59,831 nucleotides of DNA from Stenotrophomonas cyclobalanopsidis. Its GTDB lineage: Bacteria; Pseudomonadota; Gammaproteobacteria; Xanthomonadales; Xanthomonadaceae. The stretch spans positions 15,874 to 75,704 of the forward strand of contig NZ_VYKI01000017.1 in NCBI RefSeq assembly GCF_008710035.1. The letters run 5' to 3'. The notes below the pieces were generated by a model. That model was not told where the DNA came from. It saw only the letters and a program-made list of their open reading frames with translations, and did not search any database. This document shows positions 44,628 through 57,918 of the stretch, piece by piece (within the stretch, counting starts at the first letter, position 1; every line of letters begins with the position of its first letter). Both the position numbers and the translations under genes were made by a program.

Positions 44628-45008
44628 ATGAAAGATTCAAACCCGGAACTGGTCGAAACCTACTATCCCTCAGGAAAGATCAAGTCTCGTGGCACCCGCA
44701 TGGATGGACAATGGGATGGACTCTGTCAACTCTGGTTCGAGAGTGGCGGACTGTTTACTCAGTCCGAGTACAGGGAAGGCGTGATGAACGGCTTGGTACA
44801 GGAATGGACACAGGATGGGGTGTTGACCTTGTCTGCCATTATCAGAAACGGGGATTACGACGGCCCCTACAAGAGTTGGTGGGACTCTGGCCTCCTCAAG
44901 GAGGAAGGCACTTACCGGCGCGGCAAGCGGGTCGGAAGATACACCTGGTACAGGGTCGACGGCTCTCTTTGGAGGTCGTGCGACTTGGCTGACGAATCCA
45001 GCCAGTAG
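44628..45008 (+). CDS. MORN/YwqK-family RHS partner protein, copy 2
   Basis: The product (126 aa) is a paralogue of the gene at 44068: the same YYPSGKIKSRG, GPYKSWWDSGLLKEEG and GKRVGRYTWYRVDGSLWRS blocks with differences elsewhere. It starts 10 bp after the RHS tail fragment, repeating the geometry of the first copy. It is likely an orphan immunity gene for a lost tip. An AGGTGG site at 44616 supports the start. Confidence 0.85.
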   Translation: MKDSNPELVETYYPSGKIKSRGTRMDGQWDGLCQLWFESGGLFTQSEYREGVMNGLVQEWTQDGVLTLSAIIRNGDYDGPYKSWWDSGLLKEEGTYRRGKRVGRYTWYRVDGSLWRSCDLADESSQ

Positions 45009-45211
45009 CAGCGCCTGATGTGTAGGTCCGTCCCCGCACCCGGACGTGACCACGACCGCGGCGCCGGGCCACTGAGCCGTGGACTGCAGTCGCGCGAGGA
45101 CAGCCCATGCCGGTGCCGCGTGCACCACCCTAGCCGTTACCATAGTGACTCCGTTTCCGCAGCTGCCTGCCGCCCTCCCGGCGCGTGCGCCTGCCCCGAT
45201 TTCCGAGTCCC

Positions 45212-47803
<2,592 letters not shown>

Positions 47804-47871
47804 CCGCGCCCGTTGGCAGGGCTGAGCTGAGCACGGGCTCGTCTCTACAACGGCGCCGTCACGCCCTGCAT

Positions 47872-47962
47872 GTAGAGCCGAGCCCACGCTCGGCTGGTGC
47901 AAGTCCCGCAGCCGGGCATGGCCCGGCGCTACCGCTGCAGAGCCGAGCCGACGCTCGGCTGC
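47872..47962. repeat. Mixed SMAG and REP cluster
   Basis: A GTAGAGCCGAGC stem (47872-47895), an inverted GCCGGGC REP ending in CTAC (47911-47932) and a GCAGAGCCGAGCCGACGCTC stem (47937-47962) follow each other. Confidence 0.8.
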
Positions 47963-48031
47963 CCTTCGCATTTCCGTCGTGTATCCGGCGTTATGCTCGG
48001 GCGGTCCTTCCTTCACAGAACGGAGACCGCC

Positions 48032-48640
48032 GTGAACACCGAATCCCTCGCCGCGTCCCTCTTCCAGCAGTTGCAGCAGGGGCAAGGCCTGCAGCAGGTG
48101 TCCCAGCAGCTCGGCCTGGACAGCAGCCAGACCACCCGGGCGGTGGGCAGCGCGCTGCCGCTGCTGCTGGGCGCGATGGGCCAGAACGCCAGTGAGCCGC
48201 AGGGCGCGCAGTCACTGCTCAATGCACTCCAGCGCGATCATCTTGGCGGCGGCAGCGGCGGCGGTTTCGACCTCGGCGGCATCCTCGGCGCGGTGATGGG
48301 CGGTGGCGGCAGTGGCGCGACCGACGGCGCCGGCATCCTCGGCCATGTGTTCGGCGGCCAGCAGCCGCAGGCGGCCGAACTGCTTGGCCAGAAGACCGGC
48401 CTGGACAGCGGCACCACCGGCAAGCTGCTGGCCATCCTCGCTCCCATTGTCATGTCGTTCCTGGCCCAGCGCTTCGCCCAGCAGGGCAATGCCGGCGAAC
48501 TCAGCTCAGCCCTCGGCCAGGAAACCCAGCACGCCGGCGGCCTCGGCAGCCTGATCGGTGGCGCACTCGACCAGGACGGCGACGGCCAGTTCGGCGCCAG
48601 CGACCTGCTCAAGCTCGGTGCCGGCCTGCTCAAGCGCTGA
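48032..48640 (+). CDS. DUF937-domain protein (YidB-like)
   Basis: The product (202 aa) has two Gly-rich DUF937 repeats (LLLGAMGQNAS, then the GG-rich linker and LLAILAPIVMSFLAQ) and a terminal DQDGDGQFGASDLLK motif resembling a calcium-binding loop. Function is unknown in the family. The start is a GTG with a GGAG site; no in-frame ATG gives a better start except one upstream at 47993, which lies in the leader. Confidence 0.85.
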   Translation: MNTESLAASLFQQLQQGQGLQQVSQQLGLDSSQTTRAVGSALPLLLGAMGQNASEPQGAQSLLNALQRDHLGGGSGGGFDLGGILGAVMGGGGSGATDGAGILGHVFGGQQPQAAELLGQKTGLDSGTTGKLLAILAPIVMSFLAQRFAQQGNAGELSSALGQETQHAGGLGSLIGGALDQDGDGQFGASDLLKLGAGLLKR

Positions 48641-48671
48641 TTGCGCACAACGGTCCACGCCCTTCCCGCTG

Positions 48672-48708
48672 ATAGGCCGCCACTATCACATCGGTTGAAT
48701 CAATCGAA
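48672..48708. promoter_or_regulatory. OxyR-like site upstream of katG
   Basis: A perfect ATAG-n7-CTAT half (48672-48686) is followed, after 7 bp, by a degenerate second half (48694-48708). This spacing is the OxyR tetramer layout. It ends 80 bp before the katG start. Confidence 0.65.
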
Positions 48709-48782
48709 TTTACCCATCAGGAGGGAGCGACCTATGGTGGTCAGGCCTCCCCCGATTCCACCTTTCGCCAGTCCACAGGTAG

Positions 48783-51029
<2,247 letters not shown>

Positions 51030-51074
51030 GGTGATCCGGGTGGTCGCCGGGCATGGCCCGGCGACCATGACCCG

Positions 51075-51240
51075 GTAGATGCCAACCTTGGTTGGCATGC
51101 ACAGATCCGCCCACCAAGGTGGGCGACTACCAGAGCAATCCCACGGTAGATGCCAACCTTGGTTGGCATGCACAGATCCGCCCACCAAGGTGGGCGACTA
51201 CCAGAGCAATCCCACGGTAGATGCCAACCTTGGTTGGCAC
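51075..51240 (+). repeat. Tandem 71-bp repeat of a SMAG pair (2.3 copies)
   Basis: Units start at 51075, 51146 and 51217, spaced exactly 71 bp, and the first two are identical. Each holds a GTAGATGCCAACC stem and a CCCACC-type stem ending CTAC. The third copy is cut to about 24 bp. Confidence 0.9.
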
Positions 51241-51260
51241 GCGGAGCAGCCGCGGCGGTT

Positions 51261-52454
51261 TCAACGCGCCCCGTCCTGCAACCGCTGCAGAATCGGCGCA
51301 AACAGCGGCGCCTGCATCGACCGTGGCGGCTGTACCGTTTCGCCCTTCTCCACCGCCTGCCAGTACGACCACGGCAGCGCCTTGTCGCCCAGCTCGTAAT
51401 CCATTCCGTCCCAGCCATCCTCACGGAAGGCATAGAACGCCCAGTGCACCTGCTGCTGCTCGGCCACCGCCAGCACATCGCGCAGGTAGGCCGCGCAATC
51501 CGGCCAGCGCCGCATGCAGCCGAACTCGCCGATCACCATCCGGTTGGCGCCGATGCCATGGGTCTTCGCCCAGTGCATCGGCTGCTGCAGGTAACTGCGC
51601 ACGCGCGACGCATCCCAGCGCTGTTTCCCGGCACCGAACGGTACCGTGGCCGGGTAGCGGTACGGCGTGGCGCGCTTCTGGTTGGGTGCACTGGTCGCCG
51701 CGTACGGCTCGTACATGTGCACGCTGTACAGCAGCTTCGTATCGTCCAGCGGCGCGGGCCAGTAATCGAATGCATCAGCCGCCGCATACCAGCCAGCATC
51801 CAGCATCAACGGCATGTCCGTGTCCACCGCGCGCACGCTGGCGATCAGCCCGCGGTACAGCACGCGCAGATCACGCGGCCCGTCTTCCACGCTGGCATAC
51901 CACTGCTGCATCACCGCGCGCGACGCATGCTCGGCCAGCGCAGTGCCGTACTCGGGCGCCGGTTCGTTGATCAGGTTGTAGGCAGCCAAAGCAGGGTGGC
52001 CCTTCAGCGCTGTGGCCACATCGTGCCAGAAGCGCTGCGCCGGCAGGTGGTTGTCCATCGACTGCCACAGACGCTGGTCGACCACGTCATTGTTCTTCTG
52101 CTTCCAGCGCAGCAGGGGCAGCGACAGCGGCACCAGCACCACCTTCAGGCCCGAGGCATTTGCGTCATCCAGCGCACGGAGCAGGGTCGCCACGTCGGCG
52201 GGCACCAGCCCCTGATAGTGATCGGCATCGCCCATCAGGAAGTCGCGGCCGCCGGCACTTTTCCACTTGTCCGGGCTCAGCCGCACCCAAGTTGCGCCGG
52301 TGTCACGCAGCGCCTGGAAGTAGGCACGGTCAGGCGGATTCTCGTTGAAGCTGTTGCCACCGCGCTGCGGCGTGTTCCAGAAGGTGATGTCGGCGGCAAA
52401 CGCCGGGGCGGCGGTGGCGAGGGCCAGGCACAGCAGGCTGCGGCGGAGGAACAT
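51261..52454 (-). CDS. Secreted glycoside hydrolase, family 5-like
   Basis: The product (397 aa) has a signal peptide (about residues 1-21, ending APAFA) and a TIM-barrel fold with the GH5 catalytic acid Glu in AAYNLINEPAPE and the nucleophile Glu in MVIGEFGCMR. It probably cuts beta-linked glycans outside the cytoplasm. The substrate (cellulose, mannan or other) is not determinable. It is flanked by SMAG-type repeats. Confidence 0.88.
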   Translation of the reverse strand: MFLRRSLLCLALATAAPAFAADITFWNTPQRGGNSFNENPPDRAYFQALRDTGATWVRLSPDKWKSAGGRDFLMGDADHYQGLVPADVATLLRALDDANASGLKVVLVPLSLPLLRWKQKNNDVVDQRLWQSMDNHLPAQRFWHDVATALKGHPALAAYNLINEPAPEYGTALAEHASRAVMQQWYASVEDGPRDLRVLYRGLIASVRAVDTDMPLMLDAGWYAAADAFDYWPAPLDDTKLLYSVHMYEPYAATSAPNQKRATPYRYPATVPFGAGKQRWDASRVRSYLQQPMHWAKTHGIGANRMVIGEFGCMRRWPDCAAYLRDVLAVAEQQQVHWAFYAFREDGWDGMDYELGDKALPWSYWQAVEKGETVQPPRSMQAPLFAPILQRLQDGAR

Positions 52455-52552
52455 GAGGGTCTTCCGTGAAGAGGAAGATCCAACGTGCGGGGTGAAAACC
52501 GAATGCTGGCTGACTGCCCGCGAGACAGCGCACGCCGCGCCGCCATGAACCG

Positions 52553-52610
52553 GTAGATGCAAACCTTGGTTGGCATGCGGCGCGCGACGCCCACCAAGGT
52601 GGGCGACTAC
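52553..52610. repeat. SMAG pair (GTAG...CTAC)
   Basis: GTAGATGCAAACC and the inverted CCACC stem ending CTAC match the unit at 51075, with a different centre. Confidence 0.85.
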
Positions 52611-52612
52611 GG

Positions 52613-53020
52613 TCAAAGCGCGTCCAGATCACCCAACGCGCGGATCAACCGACGCGCGCGCTTGTCCGGCTTGTGCTCCGGTGGCTGGAATCCATCGCGG
52701 GCGGCGATGCGCAGCGCACGCTGCTCGGCACGGCGCGCCTTGGAGGCTTCGCTTTCGGCATACAACTGCTGCGCCACCGGCGCCGGACCGCGCTGGTCGC
52801 TGATGCCCAGCACCTGCAGCTCGAAATGCTCCTCGCCGCGGTCCACCTGCAAGTGCTCGCCCACGCGCACCGCGCGCGAGGATTTCGGACGCTGACCAGC
52901 CACGGCCACCTTGCCGGTTTCAATGGCCTGCTTGGCCAGGCTGCGGGTCTTGTAGAAACGGGCCGCCCACAACCAGACATCCAGGCGGACACTGGGCGAC
53001 AGCGGGGAAAGCTCGGACAT
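52613..53020 (-). CDS. hslR: S4-domain RNA-binding heat-shock protein, Hsp15-like
   Basis: The product (135 aa) has an N-terminal S4 fold (VRLDVWLWAARFYKTRSLAKQAIETGKVAVAG) that binds stalled-ribosome 50S-tRNA complexes in the Hsp15 family, and a basic Arg/Lys-rich C-terminus. Length and motif match Hsp15. It is 9 bp before a small lipoprotein gene on the same strand. Confidence 0.85.
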   Translation of the reverse strand: MSELSPLSPSVRLDVWLWAARFYKTRSLAKQAIETGKVAVAGQRPKSSRAVRVGEHLQVDRGEEHFELQVLGISDQRGPAPVAQQLYAESEASKARRAEQRALRIAARDGFQPPEHKPDKRARRLIRALGDLDAL

Positions 53021-53029
53021 CGGCAGGTA

Positions 53030-53266
53030 CTACTCCGTGCGCTTGTTCAGGGGTCGCGGGTTGCTGGGATCGGTGCGGCAGCCACTGCCCCCCATCAACG
53101 TCGGCGTGCCCGCCAGGTCCTGGCGCTGGTTGCCGACCAAGCACTCAGCGCGGTCGGCGGGCCGCACCTGGGCATCACCCAGCCGGTCACCCGTCGAACA
53201 TGCGGCCAGCGCGGCCACGATCAAGGCCCCCACGCTGTACCGCGCCATCTGTCGTCGTTGATCCAT
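53030..53266 (-). CDS. Small lipoprotein of unknown function
   Basis: The product (78 aa) has a signal ending AALAAC, so the lipidated Cys is near residue 23. The mature part has a Cys pair (AECLVGNQ and GGSGCRTD) and a Pro/Asn-rich end. I do not recognise a family. It precedes the Hsp15-like gene by 9 bp and could be its operon partner. In-frame GTG upstream (53272) and ATG downstream (53248) are alternative starts. Confidence 0.6.
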   Translation of the reverse strand: MDQRRQMARYSVGALIVAALAACSTGDRLGDAQVRPADRAECLVGNQRQDLAGTPTLMGGSGCRTDPSNPRPLNKRTE

Positions 53267-53328
53267 TGCCACACCCCGCAGACGGGCCTGGTGCTAGTGT
53301 GCGCCTCCCGGAAATCGATCACCAGCCC

Positions 53329-54783
53329 ATGGCCAAAGCGCCGCTTGACCTCACCTCCGGCCCCATCGGCCGCAATCTGCTGCTGTTCGCGCTGCCGATC
53401 CTGGCGGGCAACATCGCCCAGTCGCTGAACGGTTCGGTGAATGCGGTGTGGGTGGGGCGCTTCCTCGGCGAGGCGGCGCTGACCGCCACGGCCAACGCCA
53501 ACAACATCATGTTCTTCCTGATCGGTTCGGTGTTCGGCTTCGGCATGGCCTCGACCATTCTGATCGGCCAGGCCATCGGTGCGCGCGACATCGCCCAGGC
53601 GCGGCGCGTGGTCGGTACCAGCGCCACCTTCTTCATCGGCCTGTCGGTGATCATCGCCATCGCCGGCTGGTTCCTGGCCCAACCGCTGCTGGCGGCGATG
53701 GGCACGCCGGCGGCTTCGCTGCCACTGGCCGAGGCCTACCTGCGCATCATCTTCCTGGCCATGCCCACGCTCTACGCGTTCGCCTTCCTCAGCGCCGCAC
53801 TGCGCGGTGCCGGTGATTCGCGCACGCCGTTCCGCTTCCTGCTGGTGTCGGTGCTGCTGGACATCGCACTGAACCCGGTGCTGATCTTCGGCCTCGGCCC
53901 GCTCCCGGCACTGGGCATCGCCGGCTCGGCGTGGGCCACGCTGGTGTCGCAGACGCTGTCGCTGACCGGCCTGCTGCTGTACATGCGGCGCAAGCGGCAC
54001 ACGCTGTGGCTGGGTCGTGCCGACATGCACCTGTTCAAGCTCGACCTGACCATCCTGCGTGCGCTGGTGGTCAAGGGCGTGCCGATGGGCCTGCAGATGG
54101 TGCTGATCTCGCTGTCGGTCATCCTGCTGATGACCATGGTCAACCAGTACGGCACGGCCACTGGCGCCGCCTACGGCGCGTCGCTGCAGCTGTGGAACTA
54201 CGTGCAGATGCCGGCAATGGCGATCGGTGCGGCGTGTTCGTCGATGGCCGCGCAGAACGTAGGCGCGCAGCGCTGGGACCGCGTCCGCGGCACCGCGCGC
54301 AAGGGCATCCTGATCAACTTCCTGCTGACCGGTGCGCTGATCCTGCCGCTGGTGCTGCTGGACCAGTATTCGCTGGCGCTGTTCCTGCCGCAGGGCAGCG
54401 AGTCACTGCAGATCGCCCGCCACCTCAACCACATCGTGATCGGATCGTTCCTGTTCTTCGGTGTCAGCTTCGTCATTTCCGGCGTGGTGCGCTCGACCGG
54501 CGCGGTCATTCCGCCGCTGCTGATCCTGGCCGCCTCGCTGTGGGGCGTGCGCGTGCCCTTCGCCGAGTTCCTGCAGCCCTACTGGGGCGCAGATGCGATC
54601 TGGTGGAGCTTCCCCGCCGGCTCGCTGGTGTCGATGCTGCTGTCGCTGGCGTATTACCGCTGGGGTGGCTGGCGCAAGGCGAAGATGATCACCCCGCCGC
54701 CGGCAGAACACCTGGCCACGCCGTCGGAAATTCCGGCGTGCCCGCCGTCACCGGTGGCGGACCCGGATGCCGTGACCCGGTAG
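53329..54783 (+). CDS. MATE-family multidrug efflux protein
   Basis: This 12-helix antiporter (484 aa) of the NorM/DinF type starts with the DLTSGPIGRNLLLFALPILAGNIAQSL region and shows the internal pseudo-twofold with GVPMGLQMVLIS in the second half. Expelled compounds are cationic drugs in known relatives. The stop codon TAG comes from the GTAG of a REP element. The ATG at 53329 fits the N-terminus of the family; no strong ribosome-binding site is seen. Confidence 0.92.
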   Translation: MAKAPLDLTSGPIGRNLLLFALPILAGNIAQSLNGSVNAVWVGRFLGEAALTATANANNIMFFLIGSVFGFGMASTILIGQAIGARDIAQARRVVGTSATFFIGLSVIIAIAGWFLAQPLLAAMGTPAASLPLAEAYLRIIFLAMPTLYAFAFLSAALRGAGDSRTPFRFLLVSVLLDIALNPVLIFGLGPLPALGIAGSAWATLVSQTLSLTGLLLYMRRKRHTLWLGRADMHLFKLDLTILRALVVKGVPMGLQMVLISLSVILLMTMVNQYGTATGAAYGASLQLWNYVQMPAMAIGAACSSMAAQNVGAQRWDRVRGTARKGILINFLLTGALILPLVLLDQYSLALFLPQGSESLQIARHLNHIVIGSFLFFGVSFVISGVVRSTGAVIPPLLILAASLWGVRVPFAEFLQPYWGADAIWWSFPAGSLVSMLLSLAYYRWGGWRKAKMITPPPAEHLATPSEIPACPPSPVADPDAVTR

Positions 54784-54847
54784 CGCCGGGCCATGCCCGG
54801 CGAGCGCAGCGGCTGCCAGACATCCGCCGGGCATGGCCCCGCGCTAC
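54780..54847. repeat. Paired REP element (GTAG...CTAC)
   Basis: Two inverted GCCGGGC-type stem-loops; the left GTAG forms the stop of the MATE gene. Confidence 0.85.
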
Positions 54848-54906
54848 CGATTCTCCATAGCGCCGTCGTGGTTGGCGGGCCTTGCGCAGCGCGCCGTGGC
54901 CGCAGG

Positions 54907-55287
54907 TCAGGGGCGTGGCGCAGCCGGCAGGTCGCGCCACAACGGCAGACCGCGGCGCAGGCGCATGACCCGCATCACGACCGCCATCAGCAGACCGAAC
55001 AGTGCGCCGGCGAAGAGCGCGCTGAACACCGCGATTGCAAAAGGCAGGTTGGTGTTACGCCAGACCAGCAGCCACATCAGAACGCCCCAGCCCAGCGCGA
55101 ACCAGACACCCATCAGCAGCGCGTTGGAGGCCACGCTGGCCAGGATCGGCGGCGGCGCGTTGATGCCCATGCGCCACAGCAGGCGATGCAGTGGCGGTGC
55201 TGAGTGTCGGCGCTGCACGCCCGCGGCGTCGAGATGGCGCAGGGCGGCCTGCACCTTGGGCGGGTAACGCTGTTCAACGGTCTTCAT
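54907..55287 (-). CDS. DUF6404-like membrane protein
   Basis: The product (126 aa) has a soluble N-terminus (MKTVEQRYPPKVQAALRHLDAAG) and two membrane helices in the second half. The start and pattern resemble the DUF6404 family, of unknown function. A longer open frame upstream begins without a start site inside the rplS terminator region. Single gene. Confidence 0.65.
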   Translation of the reverse strand: MKTVEQRYPPKVQAALRHLDAAGVQRRHSAPPLHRLLWRMGINAPPPILASVASNALLMGVWFALGWGVLMWLLVWRNTNLPFAIAVFSALFAGALFGLLMAVVMRVMRLRRGLPLWRDLPAAPRP

Positions 55288-55323
55288 GCCGCGAACATAG
55301 CGTTGGCCGACGCACAAACGCAA

Positions 55324-55345
55324 ACGGCCGCCCGAAGGCGGCCGT
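55324..55345 (-). terminator. Terminator of the rpsP operon
   Basis: ACGGCCGCC/GGCGGCCGT arms with a CGAA-type loop, downstream of rplS on the minus strand, T-rich but broken. Confidence 0.65.
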
Positions 55346-55369
55346 CGCGGCAACAACCGAAGTTGTTTA

Positions 55370-55771
55370 TCAGGCCTTTTCGGCCAGACGTGCAGCCTTG
55401 GCGGCGGCAGCGGCAGCCAGATCTTCCTTGATGCGGGCAGCCTTGCCTTCCAGGCCACGCAGGTAGTACAGCTTGCCGGCGCGGACCTTACCACGACGCT
55501 TCACTTCGACCGAGTCGATGATGGCGCTGTGGGTCTGGAAGACGCGCTCGACGCCGTAGCCGTGCGAAATCTTGCGGACGGTGAACGAGGAGTTCAGGCC
55601 GCCGTTCTTGGTCGCGATGACAACGCCTTCATAGGCCTGCACGCGCTCGCGGGTACCTTCCTTCACCTTCACGTTGACGACAACGGTGTCGCCCTGGCTG
55701 AACTTCGGCAGTTCGCGGGTGATCTGGGCGGATTCGAATTCCGCGACGATGGACTTGTTCAGCTTGCTCAT
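55370..55771 (-). CDS. rplS: 50S ribosomal protein L19
   Basis: L19 (133 aa) has the normal [15 protein letters not shown] start and the conserved [30 protein letters not shown] core. The C-terminus is extended by an Ala-rich stretch ([14 protein letters not shown]). It is the last gene of the rpsP-rimM-trmD-rplS operon. Confidence 0.97.
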   Translation of the reverse strand: MSKLNKSIVAEFESAQITRELPKFSQGDTVVVNVKVKEGTRERVQAYEGVVIATKNGGLNSSFTVRKISHGYGVERVFQTHSAIIDSVEVKRRGKVRAGKLYYLRGLEGKAARIKEDLAAAAAAKAARLAEKA

Positions 55772-55913
55772 GGGTTACACCGATTCTTGTTCGGGTGGGC
55801 GTGTCGTGTCGACAACGTAGGCTCATGCAGTCACGGAACTGTGCTGCACGTTTGTTGTGGGTACTGCGCGCGCCAGCCGGGGCTGGCGGGAATTGGCCAT
55901 GATAGCCGAGAAA

Positions 55914-55937
55914 GCCAGCCCTGCGCTAGGGGCTGGC
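55914..55937 (-). terminator. Hairpin at the trmD end (possible attenuator)
   Basis: GCCAGCCC/GGGCTGGC arms overlap the trmD stop. T-run is weak on the minus strand, so it may reduce rather than stop read-through into rplS. A second GCCAGCC hairpin lies at 55871-55888. Confidence 0.5.
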
Positions 55938-56684
55938 CTTCTGTTTGCGGGCCTGGCGGCCCTGGTCCAGCAATTTGCGGTCGGCCTTGCCCAGCGCCTG
56001 TTCATCCAGCAGGTCCGGGCGCCGCTCGGCGGTCCGCAGCAGCGACTGCTGGCGGCGCCAGGCGGCGATGGCCGCGTGGTTGCCCGAGCGCAGCACGTCC
56101 GGCACGTCACCCAGAGGGTGCTGGGCCGGCTGGCTGTAATGCGGGCAGTCGAGCAGACCGAGTTCACCTTCGAAGCTGTCCTGTGCCGCCGATTCGGCGT
56201 CGTTCAGGGCACCTTCCTGCAGGCGTGCCACGGCATCGATGATGACCGCCGCGCCCAGTTCACCACCGGACAGCACGTAATCGCCGAGGGAAATCTCCTC
56301 GTCGACATTGGCCTCCAGGAAGCGTTCGTCGATGCCCTCGTAACGGCCGCAGAGCAGGACCATGCGCGGCAATGCCGCCAGTTCCCGCACCTTGGCCTGG
56401 GTCAACGGCGCGCCCTGCGGGCTGAGATGGACCACCCGCGCCGGGGTCGGATCCGCATCCCGGATCGCCTGCAGGCAGGCCTGCAGCGGTTCGATCAGCA
56501 TCACCATGCCCGGGCCACCGCCGAACGGACGGTCGTCCACCCGGCGGTAGTTGCCTTCGGCGAAATCACGGGGATTCCAGCCGTACAGGCTGAAAAGACC
56601 CTTCTCCTGCGCGCGCCCGACCACGCCCAGCCCAGCGGACTGGGCGAGGAACTCGGGGAACAGGGTGATGACGTCGAACCGCAT
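55926..56684 (-). CDS. trmD: tRNA (guanine(37)-N1)-methyltransferase
   Basis: This SPOUT-class enzyme (252 aa from ATG 56684) methylates G37 of tRNAs. The knot-forming [20 protein letters not shown] segment and the [12 protein letters not shown] motif are present. A GTG two codons upstream (56690) is an alternative start; either would be 2-8 bp after the rimM stop, so coupling is tight. Confidence 0.97.
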   Translation of the reverse strand: MRFDVITLFPEFLAQSAGLGVVGRAQEKGLFSLYGWNPRDFAEGNYRRVDDRPFGGGPGMVMLIEPLQACLQAIRDADPTPARVVHLSPQGAPLTQAKVRELAALPRMVLLCGRYEGIDERFLEANVDEEISLGDYVLSGGELGAAVIIDAVARLQEGALNDAESAAQDSFEGELGLLDCPHYSQPAQHPLGDVPDVLRSGNHAAIAAWRRQQSLLRTAERRPDLLDEQALGKADRKLLDQGRQARKQKASP

Positions 56685-56692
56685 GCTCACAC

Positions 56693-57205
56693 TCAGAACT
56701 CGGGATCCCAGTCGACCACGACCAGGTTGGCCTCGAAGTCGACCGACTTGACGAAGTCCGGCTGCACGAACGGAATCATCCGCTCGCGATCGCCACGGAC
56801 CACGACCACATCGTTGGCGCCGGTGCTGAACAGGTGCGAGACCTGGCCCAAGGCAACGCCCTCGGTGGTCTTCACATCCAGGCCTTCCAGGTCGACCCAG
56901 TAATACTCGTCGGGCTTCGGCGGCGGCAGCGCGCTACGGGCCACGTAGACCTCGGTGCCGTGCATGGCTTCGACGACATCACGGTCCTCGACGCCAGGGA
57001 ACCGGGCGACCAGGTGCTTGCCGCTGTCACGGCCACGAGCGCCTTCAAGCGTCGATTCCTGCCCGTTGGGGCTGCGCAGGATCCACGGCTGGTAACGGAA
57101 AATGGCGGAACGAGGCTCGGTCCAGGACTCGAGCTTGATTTCGCCGCGCACACCAAAAGCGCCGACAACCCTGCCCAGCAGGATGCGGCGCTCGATATCT
57201 TTCAT
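56693..57205 (-). CDS. rimM: Ribosome maturation factor RimM
   Basis: The product (170 aa) has the N-terminal beta barrel ([21 protein letters not shown]) and C-terminal PRC barrel ([16 protein letters not shown]... [10 protein letters not shown]). It helps 30S assembly. It lies between rpsP and trmD in the classic operon order. Confidence 0.96.
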   Translation of the reverse strand: MKDIERRILLGRVVGAFGVRGEIKLESWTEPRSAIFRYQPWILRSPNGQESTLEGARGRDSGKHLVARFPGVEDRDVVEAMHGTEVYVARSALPPPKPDEYYWVDLEGLDVKTTEGVALGQVSHLFSTGANDVVVVRGDRERMIPFVQPDFVKSVDFEANLVVVDWDPEF

Positions 57206-57220
57206 CTTCGTCAACCGAGA

Positions 57221-57242
57221 GGGCCACGCCGAAGCGTGGCCC
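57221..57242 (-). other. Hairpin in the rpsP-rimM gap
   Basis: GGGCCACGC and GCGTGGCCC arms close a CGAA loop on the minus strand, with a short T tract. It may tune rimM expression relative to rpsP. Confidence 0.5.
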
Positions 57243-57249
57243 TTCAGAC

Positions 57250-57510
57250 TCAGGCCGCAGCGGCCTGGGACTTGGCCGCTTCCTTGATCAGGTTGCGGAC
57301 CTTTTCGGTCGGCTGGGCGCCGTTCTTGACCCAATGGTCAACGCGGGCCAGGTCCAGCTCGATGCGCTTCTCGCCGCCCTGGGCGACCGGGTTGTAGAAA
57401 CCAACGCGCTCGATGTTGCGGCCGTCGCGCGCGCTGCGCACGTCGGTCACGATGATGTGGTAGAACGGACGCTTCTTGGCGCCGCCGCGGGTCAGTCGAA
57501 TCTTGACCAT
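57250..57510 (-). CDS. rpsP: 30S ribosomal protein S16
   Basis: S16 (86 aa) with the conserved [21 protein letters not shown] start and the GFYNPVAQG segment. It is the first gene of the operon; ffh, usual upstream, is absent here. Confidence 0.97.
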   Translation of the reverse strand: MVKIRLTRGGAKKRPFYHIIVTDVRSARDGRNIERVGFYNPVAQGGEKRIELDLARVDHWVKNGAQPTEKVRNLIKEAAKSQAAAA

Positions 57511-57603
57511 GGTGTTTTTCCTATTGCCCAGTCGCCAGGATGGCGAGGTAAGCGGACGATTATAGCGGCAGAGCGCGGCCGAGCCAAGCCCATGGGTGGC
57601 CAT

Positions 57604-57918
57604 CCTTCACGGTAGCGCCAGGCCATGCCCGGCGGGCGGTACCCGGCCCCTGCGCTCACGGGGCATGGCCCCGCGCTACCGCCAGGTCCGGTCGTTCCGA
57701 ATCTCATCCCACGTCACCCCCGCCAGCACCGCCCTGCCCTGCCCTGTTCAGCCAACGCCATGGTCCGCCTTCACGGTAGCGCCGGGCCATGCCCGGCGGG
57801 CGGGATCCGGCCGCTGCGCTCGCGGGGCATGGCCCCGCGCTACCGCCAGGTCGGGTCTTTCCGAATCTCATCCCACGGCACGCCCGCCAGCACCGCCCTG
57901 CCCTGTTCAGCCAAGGCC
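57604..57918. repeat. Direct duplication: REP pair plus aminotransferase gene end
   Basis: Two near-identical blocks of about 150 bp (57604-57754 and 57768-57918, offset 164 bp) each contain a GTAG...CTAC REP and the 3' end of the class IV aminotransferase gene. The left block is a non-coding copy. It differs by substitutions and by an extra CCCTG repeat that breaks its frame. Confidence 0.85.

Noticed and set aside
51075..51240. Possible CRISPR array
   Set aside because: The repeats are perfect 71-bp tandem units with no variable spacers and no cas genes, and each contains a SMAG pair.
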